A DNA stretch of 18,869 nt from an uncultured Gemmatimonadota bacterium (GCA_946479015.1 CAMLEQ010000022.1:1-18869), one strand, 5' to 3'. Numbered from the stretch's first letter, positions 1 through 7,970 are shown. The notes: generated by a model from the sequence alone, not told the origin. Made by a program: numbers and translations.

Positions 1-707
1 TCGTTCGGCGGCGGCCAGGCGGCGCTCACCAGCACCACGAAGCGGAAGTTCGTGACGGTGGGCGTTCCCTCGAACGTGAAGGTGCGGCGCCCGAGCGTGG
101 TGTCGGTGCTCGGCGCCGCGGCCACTGCGCCGATCCGCTCGTGCCAGTAGTAGTACGGTTGGCCGACGGCGGTGAAGTTGTCGGTCCCATCGGCGTTCGT
201 GATCGCCAGAGCGCAGCCCGTGCACGGCGATGGACCGGTGACCGTGGGGATCGTGGTGAAGAACACCGTGACGCCCATCGTGTCCGCCGGCGCCGCGCCG
301 CTCTGGTCGCTGCCGATCGGGTAAGGGAGGAGATTCCTGATCCCGACGTCGAATCTCCAACGCTTCTTGCCGGTGGCCGCGTCGGTGTCGATGACGGTGG
401 GCGTGCTGTACAGCCGCACGTTGACGTTCTGCGACCCGTAGAACTGCGCGCTCACGCCCGGCGCGAGTGTCGCTGCTCCCACGGGCGGTGCGGTGCGCGC
501 GAAGCTCACGTTCCCCGCGCTGTCCACTGTGCCCTCGAGCGCGGCGATGATGTTGCCGCTTGCTGCGGGCGGTATCGGCACCTGCTCCGTGCCGGTGACC
601 ACCGCGCCGTCCCCGCACGCGGTCGCTCCCGCGAGCATGGACGCGAGCGCGCATCCGAGCGCGCCGCGACGCAGCAGCCGCATCTCCTTCGTGACGTTCC
701 GAGACAT
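1..707 (-). CDS. Secreted lipoprotein of unknown function (3' end outside window)
   Basis: An open frame on the minus strand starts at ATG 705-707 and stays open for 235 codons to the left edge, so the C-terminus is missing. I do not recognise a family. The start has a GAGGGA ribosome site about 6 nt upstream. The N-terminus is a signal peptide: basic residues (R10, R13, R14), a hydrophobic stretch and a lipobox-like ATAC ending in Cys31, so the mature protein is probably lipid-anchored in the envelope. The mature part is rich in Thr, Val, Ala and Pro with alternating beta-type segments and has one CTGC pair near residues 163-166, which might form a disulfide. An in-frame ATG at 681-683 has no spacing from its own GGAG and is less likely. 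The downstream neighbour in transcription is not visible. Confidence 0.72.
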   Translation of the reverse strand, partial: MSRNVTKEMRLLRRGALGCALASMLAGATACGDGAVVTGTEQVPIPPAASGNIIAALEGTVDSAGNVSFARTAPPVGAATLAPGVSAQFYGSQNVNVRLYSTPTVIDTDAATGKKRWRFDVGIRNLLPYPIGSDQSGAAPADTMGVTVFFTTIPTVTGPSPCTGCALAITNADGTDNFTAVGQPYYYWHERIGAVAAAPSTDTTLGRRTFTFEGTPTVTNFRFVVLVSAAWPPPN

Positions 708-845
708 CGTCGTCCCTCGGTGCGCAGCTTCGTCGCCACGCGCTGTTCCGTGGTCGATCATGGTCGTGCGATGTGCTCGGCCATGATGACTGTTAGGTGA
801 ACATAATTAGCTTCTCCTTAATTGGACGAGTCTAATAAAGCCCGG

Positions 846-2612
846 TCACGCCGGGGTGCCCCCGGGGGTGCCGGTGTCGCCGTTCCGGCCCGGGGCGCTC
901 GCCGCCCCCGTCCCCATCGCCGGGACGGGATCCGGACGGTCCCAGACCACCACGCCGCGGATCGTCGCCCCCTGGGCCCCGAGCGCGGTGGTGAGCTGCC
1001 GGAGCGCGGCGATGGAGGTCCGCCCGGCTCGCACGCACGGGAGCACGTCCCCCACCACGCTCGCCACCGGTGCGATGCCCGCGGGATCGGCCGCCGGCGC
1101 GCTCACGATCACGCACTCGTAGCGTCGCGTCAGGTGCGCGAGCAGCTTCGCGAACGCGTCGGGCGCCCCCTTCGGCGTGAGTCCGCCCGCGGTGCCGGCG
1201 GGGAGCACGTCCATCGTTCGCTCGCGCGCCACCACCACGCTCCGGATCACCTCCGCCCACTCCGCCCGGCCGGCGAGCACGTCGGAGAGCCCGCGCGGCG
1301 ACCGGGCGCGCGTCACCGCGGAGAGTGAGCGACTGTGGACGTCGGCGTCCACGAGGAGCGTGGTGCGCACCTGCCGTGCGACGACCGCTCCCAGGTTCGC
1401 CGCGACGATGGCCGTCACCATCGGGTCGTCTCCCACCACCGCCAGCGATGGGATGTCGAAGCTCCGATCGGCGAGCTGCGCGTGGAGCAGCTCGTACTCC
1501 TCCGACATCACGGCGATGAGCGGCGGCACTTCCTGGTCCGCGCGGCGGCGGCGGCGCTCCGGCGGACCGCGCCGCGCGCCGAGGGTGACCAGGACGCGCG
1601 CTCCGGTGATCGCCTCCGCTTCCGCCTCGTCGCTCACGTGCGGCTGTCGGATCTCCACCGCGAGCGCCACGCCGAACCCCAGCGCGATCCCGAGCACCAG
1701 CGCCGCCGCGAGCAGCGTCGCCGCGGGGACGCCGAACGCCGCGATCTGCCGCGCGCGCTCGGCGCGCTCGGCGAGCGCCTGCGTGACGAGGCGCGCCTGC
1801 GCGAGCTCGCGCCGCGTCGCGGTGGCGGTGCTCTCCGCCGAGTCGCGCGTGAGCGCCAGCCGCAGCGTGTCTTCTGGGGTGGCGATGCGCGGCGGCGCCG
1901 GGGTGAGACGGGCGATCTCCCGCCGCAGCGCCTCGCTCCGCGCGGTGCCGAGCTGCTGGATGCGCTTCCCGATCTGCGTGGCGCGTGACGTCAGCGCCAC
2001 GAAGATGGGATCGACTCCGCCGACCGCGCCGAAATCCGCGCGGCTGCGCTCCACTTCCGCCAGCGTGTCCAGAAGTGGTCGGATCCCCGGCGTGCCGCGC
2101 ATCGCGGGGGACTCTCCCAGCGCCCGGTACGAGGCCGGGAGCGGTGCATCGCTGGCCCGCTGCAGGAGACGCGCGAGGTCGGCGCTGAGGAGCACCAGCG
2201 AGTCGCGCCGCTGGCGCAACGCCGGCGGGAAAGTGTCCACCACCGTTATCGTGGCGCGCCCCAGCACCTCGTCCCGCGCGCGGGAGAGGGCCGCATCGGC
2301 GGCCGCGGCCTGGGCGCCGGCAGCGTCCACGCGCGCGCCGATCGTCGCGGTGTCCGGCGGCTCCCCGCCGCCGAGCATCGCGCTCTCGGTGCGCTCGAGC
2401 TGGCGCGGGACCGCCACCAACCCGATCACCATCAGCACCACCACGCCCGTGGCGACGCTGCCGATGAGCAGCGGACGCTGGTAGACGTTGCGCGCGCGCC
2501 GCCGGAACCACCCTGGCGCGTGGGCGCCCAGGATGGGGTGTGCGGCCGCGGGGTCAGCCGCGGCCGCGCCGTCCGCGTCCGGTCGTTCCGTACCGTCGAG
2601 AGACGTGTCCAT
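846..2612 (-). CDS. Wzz/BY-kinase-like membrane protein with degenerate ATPase domain
   Basis: 588 aa with the layout of a polysaccharide chain-length determinant fused to a bacterial tyrosine (BY) kinase: a cytoplasmic N-terminus, a first membrane helix at about 48-68, a long Ala/Arg/Glu-rich periplasmic helical region (about 85-285), a second helix at about 292-320, then a cytoplasmic kinase-like domain (about 365-560). Family landmarks remain: SEEYELL near 370, the Walker A' strand LLVDAD at 419-424, GLSDVLAG at 441-448 and DVLPAG at 468-473. The P-loop, normally PGEGKST, reads GDDPMVTA at 394-401, with no Lys or Ser/Thr pair. The Walker B segment reads VIVSAPA rather than VIIDTPP. The C-tail has no tyrosine. 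It is therefore probably a non-catalytic member that acts in surface-polysaccharide assembly by scaffolding. No glycosyltransferase is visible nearby. The ATG at 2610-2612 lacks a clear ribosome site. Confidence 0.8.
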   Translation of the reverse strand: MDTSLDGTERPDADGAAAADPAAAHPILGAHAPGWFRRRARNVYQRPLLIGSVATGVVVLMVIGLVAVPRQLERTESAMLGGGEPPDTATIGARVDAAGAQAAAADAALSRARDEVLGRATITVVDTFPPALRQRRDSLVLLSADLARLLQRASDAPLPASYRALGESPAMRGTPGIRPLLDTLAEVERSRADFGAVGGVDPIFVALTSRATQIGKRIQQLGTARSEALRREIARLTPAPPRIATPEDTLRLALTRDSAESTATATRRELAQARLVTQALAERAERARQIAAFGVPAATLLAAALVLGIALGFGVALAVEIRQPHVSDEAEAEAITGARVLVTLGARRGPPERRRRRADQEVPPLIAVMSEEYELLHAQLADRSFDIPSLAVVGDDPMVTAIVAANLGAVVARQVRTTLLVDADVHSRSLSAVTRARSPRGLSDVLAGRAEWAEVIRSVVVARERTMDVLPAGTAGGLTPKGAPDAFAKLLAHLTRRYECVIVSAPAADPAGIAPVASVVGDVLPCVRAGRTSIAALRQLTTALGAQGATIRGVVVWDRPDPVPAMGTGAASAPGRNGDTGTPGGTPA

Positions 2613-2673
2613 GCTCGTGGACTAGACGAGCTAGCCTAATGCACACGTCACGCCTCGCGCCAGCACCGCGACA

Positions 2674-5151
2674 TCACGGCTCCCCGAACGGGTCTCCGGG
2701 GGGCGCCTGGAGCGCCGGCGTCGGGGCGGGTGCCTCGCGGCGCTCCTCCCACCGCGCGAAGTCGTTCGCGATCGCCAGCCACTGCGCCCGTTCCGCGGCG
2801 CTCGTTCTTCCCGTGGTCTCCCTGGCGCGCCGCGCGGCCACCGGGCGGAGGTCGGCGATCTTCAGCTCGGCGATGGCGCGCACCTCGGGAGCGGCATTCG
2901 TGTCCGCCGCCAGCGCCAGCAGCCGGTCCGCCACCGCGCGCTGCGCCACGCGCTGCAGCGCCGCGATCTTCGGCGTCCCCGCCGCCGGCCGGTTCCACGT
3001 GTGAGCCACCAGCGAGTCGATCGTCTCCGCCAGCGTGAGCGGCGCGCCCTCGCGCGTCGCGAACTCCACGAGCCGCCCGGCGCGGTCGCGTTGCAGCACC
3101 GCGTCCACGATCATCTGGGCGAGCGTTCGCGCGGCGCCGAGCTCGTCGAACGCCGGCCGCGTCCGGCTGCCGAACAGCTCCACCGAGGTGTCGTACGAGA
3201 ACGGACGCGGGCCGAGGAGCGTGAGCACCGTGTCCGGGATCGCGAGCTCCGCCGGGTCGAGCGTCGAGAGCAATTCGTGGAGTGCGGCGCGCTGCCGGGC
3301 GCCGTCGATCGGACGCGTCGCCTGCTGCCCGTCGCCGCGGACGGCGTTCGAGTACTCCATCCCGCCGATCGTCCGCGCGAGCGAGTTGATCGCGAAGCGG
3401 TGCATCAGGTACACGGGGACGAACCGCTCCTGGAGCAGCGACACCGGCTCCCCCGGCCGGATGTTGCGGAGCCCGAACCTCGAGATCGCCACCCGCCGCA
3501 CCGCCATCTCGTGCGCGAGAAAGCGCGCCGGCGTCGAGTCGTCGTCCCACAGATTCGTGCGTGGATCGGACGCGAACTCCGGGCGCGCATCCGCATCCGA
3601 CAGGAACAGCCACCCCTTCTTCAGCCCCTCGGCGATGATCGCGCGGAGCGAGTCCTGCTCGCTCGCGGCGGGAAAGATCCCGTACCCCCAGTGGATCGCC
3701 CACACGTCGTAGTCGCCGGGCCCCACGGCGTACGCCTGGCTCACGTCGATGTCCCCGTGCGCGTTCAGGCGCACGCGCGGCGGTGGGTAATCCATCACCG
3801 AGCCGCGCTCGTACGTGGACGCGATGTAGTTGTGCGCCAACCCGAGCGTGTGCCCCACCTCGTGCGCCGCCTTCTGTCGCGCGCGCGCGAGCACGAACGC
3901 GGTGTCCGCCGGCGAGGAGTCCGCGCCCATGAGCCCCGCGTACAGGTTGTAGTCGGTGCGCTCGCGGTGCGAGTCGAGCCGCGCCATCCCCTTCACGATC
4001 TCGCCGGTGCGCGGATCGCCGAGCGAGCCGCCGATCGACCAGCCGCGCTCGTTCCGGTTCTCCCACTGCACCACGTTGTAGCGCGCGTCCATGGGATCCA
4101 CCCCTTCGGGGAGATCCTCCACCTTGAACGCGCCCTTCAACCCCGCCCGATCGAACGCCTCCACCCACCAGCTCACCCCTTCCTTCACCGCCGAGCGGAT
4201 CGGCTCCGGGATGCCGCGATCGATGTAGTAGACGATGGGATTCTTGATCGGGCTGGTGGGGTCGCTCGGGTTCACGCGCTCGAGCCGGTGGCGCGCGATC
4301 CAGCGCTGCTCGAGCGAGCCCTGGATGGGCTGCGCGTAGTCGTTGAAGGTGATGCCGAAGAATCCGACGCGCGGGTCCAGCACGCGCGGCCGGTAGCCGT
4401 CATCGGGAAGCTTCAGGAAGGAGATGTGCTGCCGGAGGGTGAACGCCCGCCCGTCCGGCGTGATGTGCGCCACCGTGCGCCCCGGCCGCCCGTTCGAGAG
4501 GGCGTAGGTGAGCGACACGTCGATCTCGCTGTTCTCCGGAAACGCCTTCGTGTAGGGGCGGTAGATGCTCGAGCGGTCGCGCGCGACGGCGTACGATCCC
4601 TCGCTCATCCGCGCCAGCGTACCGGTCACGTCCACCCAGTCGCGGTACACGAAGTCCGTCGCATCCACGAGCAGGCGGTCGTTCTCCTCGGCGAGGATCG
4701 GCATGGCGGCGACGGTGCTCGGCGGGAACGACTCTCTCACGCTCCGCGCGTGGTCGGCGTTGCCGGCGGCGGAGCTCCGGTACTGCCAGTTCTCGAGCAC
4801 CAGCAGCACGTGGTCTCCGCTGCGGTCGAAGCGCGCGACGTACTCTCCCTGCTCCGATCCGCGATCGAGCCCGATGGGGTTGGAGCCGAGTCCGGTGGCG
4901 AGGGAGAGGAAGTACAGCACGCGCATCGAGTCGTGCGGCACCTCGAGATAGATCTTCCCGCTCCCCGCGTCGAGGTAGATCGGGATGAACCCGTCGCGCT
5001 TCTCCATGCCGGCGGTCTTCCCGGCGATCGTGCCGCCGGTGGACGGGTGCGCGGCGGCAGGCGTCGGCGTCGACGCGGCCGGGGTGCGGGCGCTGGCGCA
5101 CGCGAGAGCGAACGCCGCTGGCACGGCGAGGAGCGGAAGGGATCGTCGCAT
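2674..5151 (-). CDS. Zinc-dependent metalloprotease lipoprotein (DUF5117/DUF5118-type)
   Basis: 825 aa. The zinc site is H430-E431-x2-H434-x2-G-x2-H440 (HEVGHTLGLAH), the metzincin HExxHxxGxxH signature with Glu431 as catalytic base. It is followed by a likely Met-turn, SVMDYPPP, with Met453. The N-terminal half contains the conserved block typical of the DUF5117/DUF5118/DUF4953 family of large secreted zinc proteases (for example IPIYLDAGSGKIYLEVP near 56-72 and IVYYIDRGIPEPIR near 306-319). The signal peptide ends in a lipobox-like ALAC with Cys18, followed by a Thr/Ala/Pro-rich linker, so the protein is probably a lipoprotein facing the periplasm or outside. Substrates are unknown; peptide hydrolysis is inferred from the family. 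It stands alone, with 45 bp before a strong hairpin on its upstream side and 61 bp before the next gene. The start is the only ATG that yields the signal peptide, although its ribosome site is weak. Confidence 0.9.
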   Translation of the reverse strand: MRRSLPLLAVPAAFALACASARTPAASTPTPAAAHPSTGGTIAGKTAGMEKRDGFIPIYLDAGSGKIYLEVPHDSMRVLYFLSLATGLGSNPIGLDRGSEQGEYVARFDRSGDHVLLVLENWQYRSSAAGNADHARSVRESFPPSTVAAMPILAEENDRLLVDATDFVYRDWVDVTGTLARMSEGSYAVARDRSSIYRPYTKAFPENSEIDVSLTYALSNGRPGRTVAHITPDGRAFTLRQHISFLKLPDDGYRPRVLDPRVGFFGITFNDYAQPIQGSLEQRWIARHRLERVNPSDPTSPIKNPIVYYIDRGIPEPIRSAVKEGVSWWVEAFDRAGLKGAFKVEDLPEGVDPMDARYNVVQWENRNERGWSIGGSLGDPRTGEIVKGMARLDSHRERTDYNLYAGLMGADSSPADTAFVLARARQKAAHEVGHTLGLAHNYIASTYERGSVMDYPPPRVRLNAHGDIDVSQAYAVGPGDYDVWAIHWGYGIFPAASEQDSLRAIIAEGLKKGWLFLSDADARPEFASDPRTNLWDDDSTPARFLAHEMAVRRVAISRFGLRNIRPGEPVSLLQERFVPVYLMHRFAINSLARTIGGMEYSNAVRGDGQQATRPIDGARQRAALHELLSTLDPAELAIPDTVLTLLGPRPFSYDTSVELFGSRTRPAFDELGAARTLAQMIVDAVLQRDRAGRLVEFATREGAPLTLAETIDSLVAHTWNRPAAGTPKIAALQRVAQRAVADRLLALAADTNAAPEVRAIAELKIADLRPVAARRARETTGRTSAAERAQWLAIANDFARWEERREAPAPTPALQAPPGDPFGEP

Positions 5152-5196
5152 GGCGGAGTGAGCTCGAGAGGATACGGGGTGGCGGGCGGCGAGAAA

Positions 5197-5237
5197 GTAA
5201 CGCGGGCGGAGGTGCTCGGCACCCCCGCCCGCGTTAC
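5197..5237 (-). terminator. Strong hairpin terminator after the pseudoazurin-like gene
   Basis: A 13-bp perfect stem (GTAACGCGGGCGG with CCGCCCGCGTTAC) is continued, after one mismatch, by 5 more pairs (GGTGC/GCACC) closing a 3-nt loop. It lies 28 bp beyond the minus-strand stop at 5266. Read on the minus strand the stem is followed by TTTCTC, a short U-run, so intrinsic termination is plausible. It also insulates the metalloprotease gene that begins at 5151. Confidence 0.75.
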
Positions 5238-5265
5238 GAGCTCGTGCGCCGAAGCGCTGAGCCGC

Positions 5266-5802
5266 TTACTGGACCGTGATCGTCCCCTTCATCCCCATCG
5301 CGAGGTGCGGGACGCAGTGGAAGTTGTAGGTCCCGGCCGGCAGCCCGGCGAAGGAGACCGTGTAGCTCTCGTTGGGGTTCATGAAGAACTGGCTCTGCAG
5401 CGGCGCCTGCTGGTTGGGCATGTTGGCCGAGAGCTTGTCCTTGGCGCCGGCGGGGATCCCGTTCTCGTCGAACGCGACGTTGTGCGGGCCGCCGGTGACC
5501 ATCACGAACTTGACGCCATCGCCCTGCTTGATCGTGAGGTTGGCGGGCTCGAAGCGATAGCCCTTCTCGTCGCCGATCATCTTGACTTCGTGAATCTGCC
5601 CGGTGACGGGCGCGGCGGGCGCCGCGGTGCTCGAGGCGCCGCTCGCGGGCGCAGCCGCGTTGGCCGAGCTGTCGGAGGGCGTGGTGGCAGTGGCGGTCGC
5701 CGCCGCAGCCGAGGTCGTGTCCGTGTTCGCCGTCTTCTCACCACCGGCGCACGCACCGAGGACGAATACGCTCGCGAGGAGCGCCTGTCCGATGAACCGC
5801 AT
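5266..5802 (-). CDS. Pseudoazurin/plastocyanin-like cupredoxin lipoprotein
   Basis: 178 aa. The signal peptide ends in a clear lipobox LGAC with Cys18, followed by a low-complexity Ala/Thr/Ser/Pro linker (about 24-66) that tethers the domain to the membrane. The C-terminal half is a blue-copper domain: the first ligand is His107 in GGPHNVAF, and the other ligands are Cys163, His166 and Met171 in HCVPHLAMGMKG. The C-x2-H-x4-M spacing and the CxPHxxMGM wording match pseudoazurin and plastocyanin. It should carry single electrons in the periplasm between redox partners. The start ATG at 5800-5802 has GGAGG 9 nt upstream and gives a complete signal peptide; a longer in-frame start at 6144 would read through the neighbouring gene and is rejected. 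A CRP-type palindrome lies 69 bp upstream, suggesting regulation by a CRP/FNR-family factor. Confidence 0.92.
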   Translation of the reverse strand: MRFIGQALLASVFVLGACAGGEKTANTDTTSAAAATATATTPSDSSANAAAPASGASSTAAPAAPVTGQIHEVKMIGDEKGYRFEPANLTIKQGDGVKFVMVTGGPHNVAFDENGIPAGAKDKLSANMPNQQAPLQSQFFMNPNESYTVSFAGLPAGTYNFHCVPHLAMGMKGTITVQ

Positions 5803-5870
5803 TGCTAGGGGCCTCCAGTGTCCGTGCTGTACCAGAGTTGCAGGTTGGCTCCGCCAGAGGGGCGCGGAGT

Positions 5871-5888
5871 ATGTGAAACTATTCACAT
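5871..5888. promoter_or_regulatory. CRP/FNR-family operator-like palindrome
   Basis: A perfect 18-bp inverted repeat, ATGTGAA-N4-TTCACAT, containing the exact CRP half-site arrangement TGTGA-N6-TCACA. It lies in the 155-bp gap between two minus-strand cupredoxin genes. On the minus strand it sits between a TTGCAG (-35-like) and a CATACT (-10-like) hexamer, spaced 18 nt. If these hexamers are real, the site overlaps the promoter core, which would favour repression or a class II arrangement. The regulator is not in the window. Confidence 0.6.
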
Positions 5889-5957
5889 GCTCTGCAAAAG
5901 GCAAACCGGGCCGAGCGGGGGCTGGTGAGGCACTTCCGCTCGGCCTGACGCGCCCAT

Positions 5958-6308
5958 TCACGGTGCGTGCACGACCACCGTGCCGGCCATCCCCTGGTGG
6001 ATGGTGCAGTGATAGTGGAACGTGCCCGCCTGCGCGAACTCGCGTTGCACCGTGGTGTCCGCCGCAGTGGAGATGTCCGGCGGCGTCCCCGGCGGCTTCG
6101 GTGAGTCGAAGGTGACGTTGTGTCCGAGCGCCTCGAACTCCCACGTCACCGTGTCACCGGCGTTGACGTCCAGCGTGCTCGGCGTGAACTGCCGGCTCGT
6201 GGTGGCCCTGATGGTGCCCGGAGGCGGGGGAGGGTTGGGGTTGGTCGCGCCATTGCCGCCACAGCCCAGCACCAGCGCCAGCAGCGCCACGTATCTTGCA
6301 ACTCCCAT
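5958..6308 (-). CDS. Small amicyanin-like cupredoxin lipoprotein
   Basis: 116 aa. A short signal peptide ends in LVLGC (Cys16), followed by an NPNPPPPP linker, so this is a lipid-anchored periplasmic protein. The rest is a compact cupredoxin fold: Q40FTPSTLDVNAGDTVTW strand block, His63 in LGHNVTF, and Cys101, His104 and Met107 in HCTIHQGMAG. The C-x2-H-x2-M spacing is the short ligand loop of amicyanin, unlike the C-x2-H-x4-M loop of its neighbour, so the two are not simple duplicates and may have different redox potentials. Its role is electron transfer by a type 1 copper centre; the partner is unknown. The start ATG at 6306-6308 has a strong GAGGAGGAG ribosome site. It lies 93 bp downstream of the Rieske-FAD gene and 155 bp upstream of the other cupredoxin. 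Confidence 0.9.
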   Translation of the reverse strand: MGVARYVALLALVLGCGGNGATNPNPPPPPGTIRATTSRQFTPSTLDVNAGDTVTWEFEALGHNVTFDSPKPPGTPPDISTAADTTVQREFAQAGTFHYHCTIHQGMAGTVVVHAP

Positions 6309-6371
6309 GACTCCTCCTCGCGGAAGACCAGTCGCATCCTGCCAGTTGGTTTCGTGCGCGAGCGGTCGCTG

Positions 6372-6395
6372 GACGCGCGCGGGACGGCGCGCGTC
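6372..6395 (-). terminator. GC hairpin after the Rieske-FAD gene
   Basis: A perfect 9-bp stem (GACGCGCGC with GCGCGCGTC) and a 6-nt loop, 6 nt beyond the stop of the oxidoreductase gene. No U-run follows on the minus strand, so it may be a weak or factor-assisted terminator, or a 3'-end stabiliser. Confidence 0.4.
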
Positions 6396-6401
6396 ACCTG
6401 G

Positions 6402-7970
6402 TCAGCGCGCCGGCACCAGCTCCCGCAGCGCCGCCCAGTCGTTCCGCTCCATCTCCGCTTCGGCCTCGAGACTCTCGTGGTCGCGGAAGATCGACGCCAG
6501 CGCCAGCGTCTTCCCCGCGCTCCGGTAGGCGATCGCGCAATCGCGGTCGGCGATCCGGCCGGACACGTCGATCTGGTCCCACCGTTCGGCGTGCCCCACG
6601 TAGTTGATCACCACGTCGTAGTGCGCGCTCCAGAAGAACGGCACGGTCCGGAACGGCTCTCCCGCGCCGAGCAGGTTGCGCGCCGCCGTCTGCCCCTGCC
6701 GCTGGGCCACCACCCAGTGCTCCACGCGGATTCGCTCGCCCGTGTGCGGGTCCGGCCAGCGCGCGATGTCCCCCGCCGCGAAGACGCCCGGCGCGCTCGT
6801 CTCCAGGTACTCGTTCACCACCACGCCGCGGTCCATCGAGAGCCCCGCGTCTTCGGCGAGCGCCGTCGTGGGACGCACCCCCACGCCGATCACCACCAGC
6901 TCCGCCGCGATCGTCCCGCCGCTCTTCAACGTCACCGTGTGCTCGCCGATCGCGGTGGCGCTGTCCTCGAGATGGAAGACGACGCCCTTCTCCTCGTGCA
7001 GCCGGCGGATGAACTCTCCCACCTCCCGCCCCATCACACGCTCGAACGGCACCGCTTCCGGCGCCACGACGTGCACCTCCAGGCCGCGCGCCCGTAGCGA
7101 CGCCGCCACCTCGAGCCCGATGAAGCTCGCGCCCATCACCACGGCGCGCGTCGCCTCTCCGGTTGCCGCGATGATCGCCCGGCTGTCGGCGAGCGTGCGC
7201 AGGTAGTGCACGAACGGCCGATCGCTCCCGGGGAGGTTCAGCCGCACCGGATCCGCGCCGGTGGCGAGCAGGATCCGGTCGAAGTCGCGCGTGGTGCCAT
7301 CGTCGAGCGTCACGCGCTTCGCCCGCGCGTCGAGCCGCGCCACGCGACGGCGGACGATCTCGATGCGATGCTCCGCGTAGAAGCCCTCGGGGCGCAGCGG
7401 GATCCATTCCTCCGGCGCGTTCCCCGCCAGGAAGTCCTTGGACAGGTTCGGCCGGTCGTACGGGGCGGCAGGGTCGGGATCGAACATCGTGATCGGGCCG
7501 TCGTATCCCTCGCGCCGCAGCATCTCCGCCGCCGCGCTCCCCGCCGCGCCCGCGCCGATGATCCCGATCGATGCCGGCGGTGTCGCTCTCCGGTGTGCCG
7601 GCGCCGAGGCGGGCGCCAGCGGGTCGCGCTCCTTCTTCCCCGTCACGAACGCCTTGCCGTCGCGCCGCACCACGTTCCAGCACGGCACCGGGTTGAGCGC
7701 CGGCGCGCGCACCGCCTCGCCGGTGCGCAGGCTGAAGCACGCGTGATGCCAGGGACAGCGCACCGTCTCCCCCACCACCAGCCCCTCCGCGAGCGGGCCG
7801 CTGTAGTGCGTGCACGTCGCGCCGATCGCGAGCACATCGTCGCCGCGGCGCACCATGATCACCGCCTCGCCGTTCGCCTGCCCGAGCAACGGGACGCCAT
7901 CCGCGAGGTCGTGGAGCGCGATCCCCTGCGTGAAGTCGGGTCCTTCGAGCTTCGTCTGTTCGCCACTCAT
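6402..7970 (-). CDS. Rieske [2Fe-2S] / FAD-NAD(P)H oxidoreductase fusion
   Basis: 522 aa, cytoplasmic (no signal peptide). Residues 10-110 form a Rieske-type domain with both cluster motifs, C53-x-H55 (CTHYSGPL) and C72-x2-H75 (CPWHH). Residues 134-410 form a two-dinucleotide-domain flavoprotein: FAD site GAGAAG at 139-144, the RPNLSKDFL motif at 173-181, NAD(P)H site GASFIG at 280-285 and the flavin-binding AGD at 399-401. The C-terminal reductase-type domain covers about 430-520. This is the architecture of AIFM3/Nfrl-like and rubredoxin/ferredoxin-reductase-like enzymes, which oxidise NAD(P)H and pass electrons through the Rieske cluster. The natural acceptor is unknown. The start ATG at 7968-7970 is preceded by a weak GGTGG. 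It follows the di-haem cytochrome gene by only 33 bp, so the two are probably co-transcribed. Confidence 0.92.
   Translation of the reverse strand: MSGEQTKLEGPDFTQGIALHDLADGVPLLGQANGEAVIMVRRGDDVLAIGATCTHYSGPLAEGLVVGETVRCPWHHACFSLRTGEAVRAPALNPVPCWNVVRRDGKAFVTGKKERDPLAPASAPAHRRATPPASIGIIGAGAAGSAAAEMLRREGYDGPITMFDPDPAAPYDRPNLSKDFLAGNAPEEWIPLRPEGFYAEHRIEIVRRRVARLDARAKRVTLDDGTTRDFDRILLATGADPVRLNLPGSDRPFVHYLRTLADSRAIIAATGEATRAVVMGASFIGLEVAASLRARGLEVHVVAPEAVPFERVMGREVGEFIRRLHEEKGVVFHLEDSATAIGEHTVTLKSGGTIAAELVVIGVGVRPTTALAEDAGLSMDRGVVVNEYLETSAPGVFAAGDIARWPDPHTGERIRVEHWVVAQRQGQTAARNLLGAGEPFRTVPFFWSAHYDVVINYVGHAERWDQIDVSGRIADRDCAIAYRSAGKTLALASIFRDHESLEAEAEMERNDWAALRELVPAR

Noticed and set aside
793..819. 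Tiny minus-strand start-stop frame (ATG TTC ACC TAA) with AAGGAG 9 nt upstream, in the AT-rich gap before the first lipoprotein gene
   Set aside because: Three codons in a short AT-rich stretch can arise by chance; there is no repeated codon pattern or hairpin to suggest a regulatory leader.
832..2511. Second minus-strand open frame overlapping the BY-kinase-like gene
   Set aside because: Its product is a low-complexity Arg/Ala/Gly sequence; the frame at 846-2612 has membrane helices and kinase-domain landmarks.
2613..2673. Small dyads (CTCGT/ACGAG and CTAG/CTAG) between the metalloprotease and the BY-kinase-like gene
   Set aside because: The arms are only 4-5 bp and no U-run follows, so neither a terminator nor an operator can be supported.
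3001..5808. Very long plus-strand open frame (935 codons) opposite the metalloprotease gene
   Set aside because: Its translation is dominated by Arg, His, Val and Glu with no recognisable domain, as expected for the antisense of a GC-rich gene. The minus-strand frame carries the zinc motif and signal peptide.
5803..6144. Extended N-terminus for the pseudoazurin-like protein starting at 6144
   Set aside because: The extension has no signal-peptide or domain character, runs antisense-free through the neighbouring cupredoxin in another frame, and places the true lipoprotein signal in the middle of the protein.
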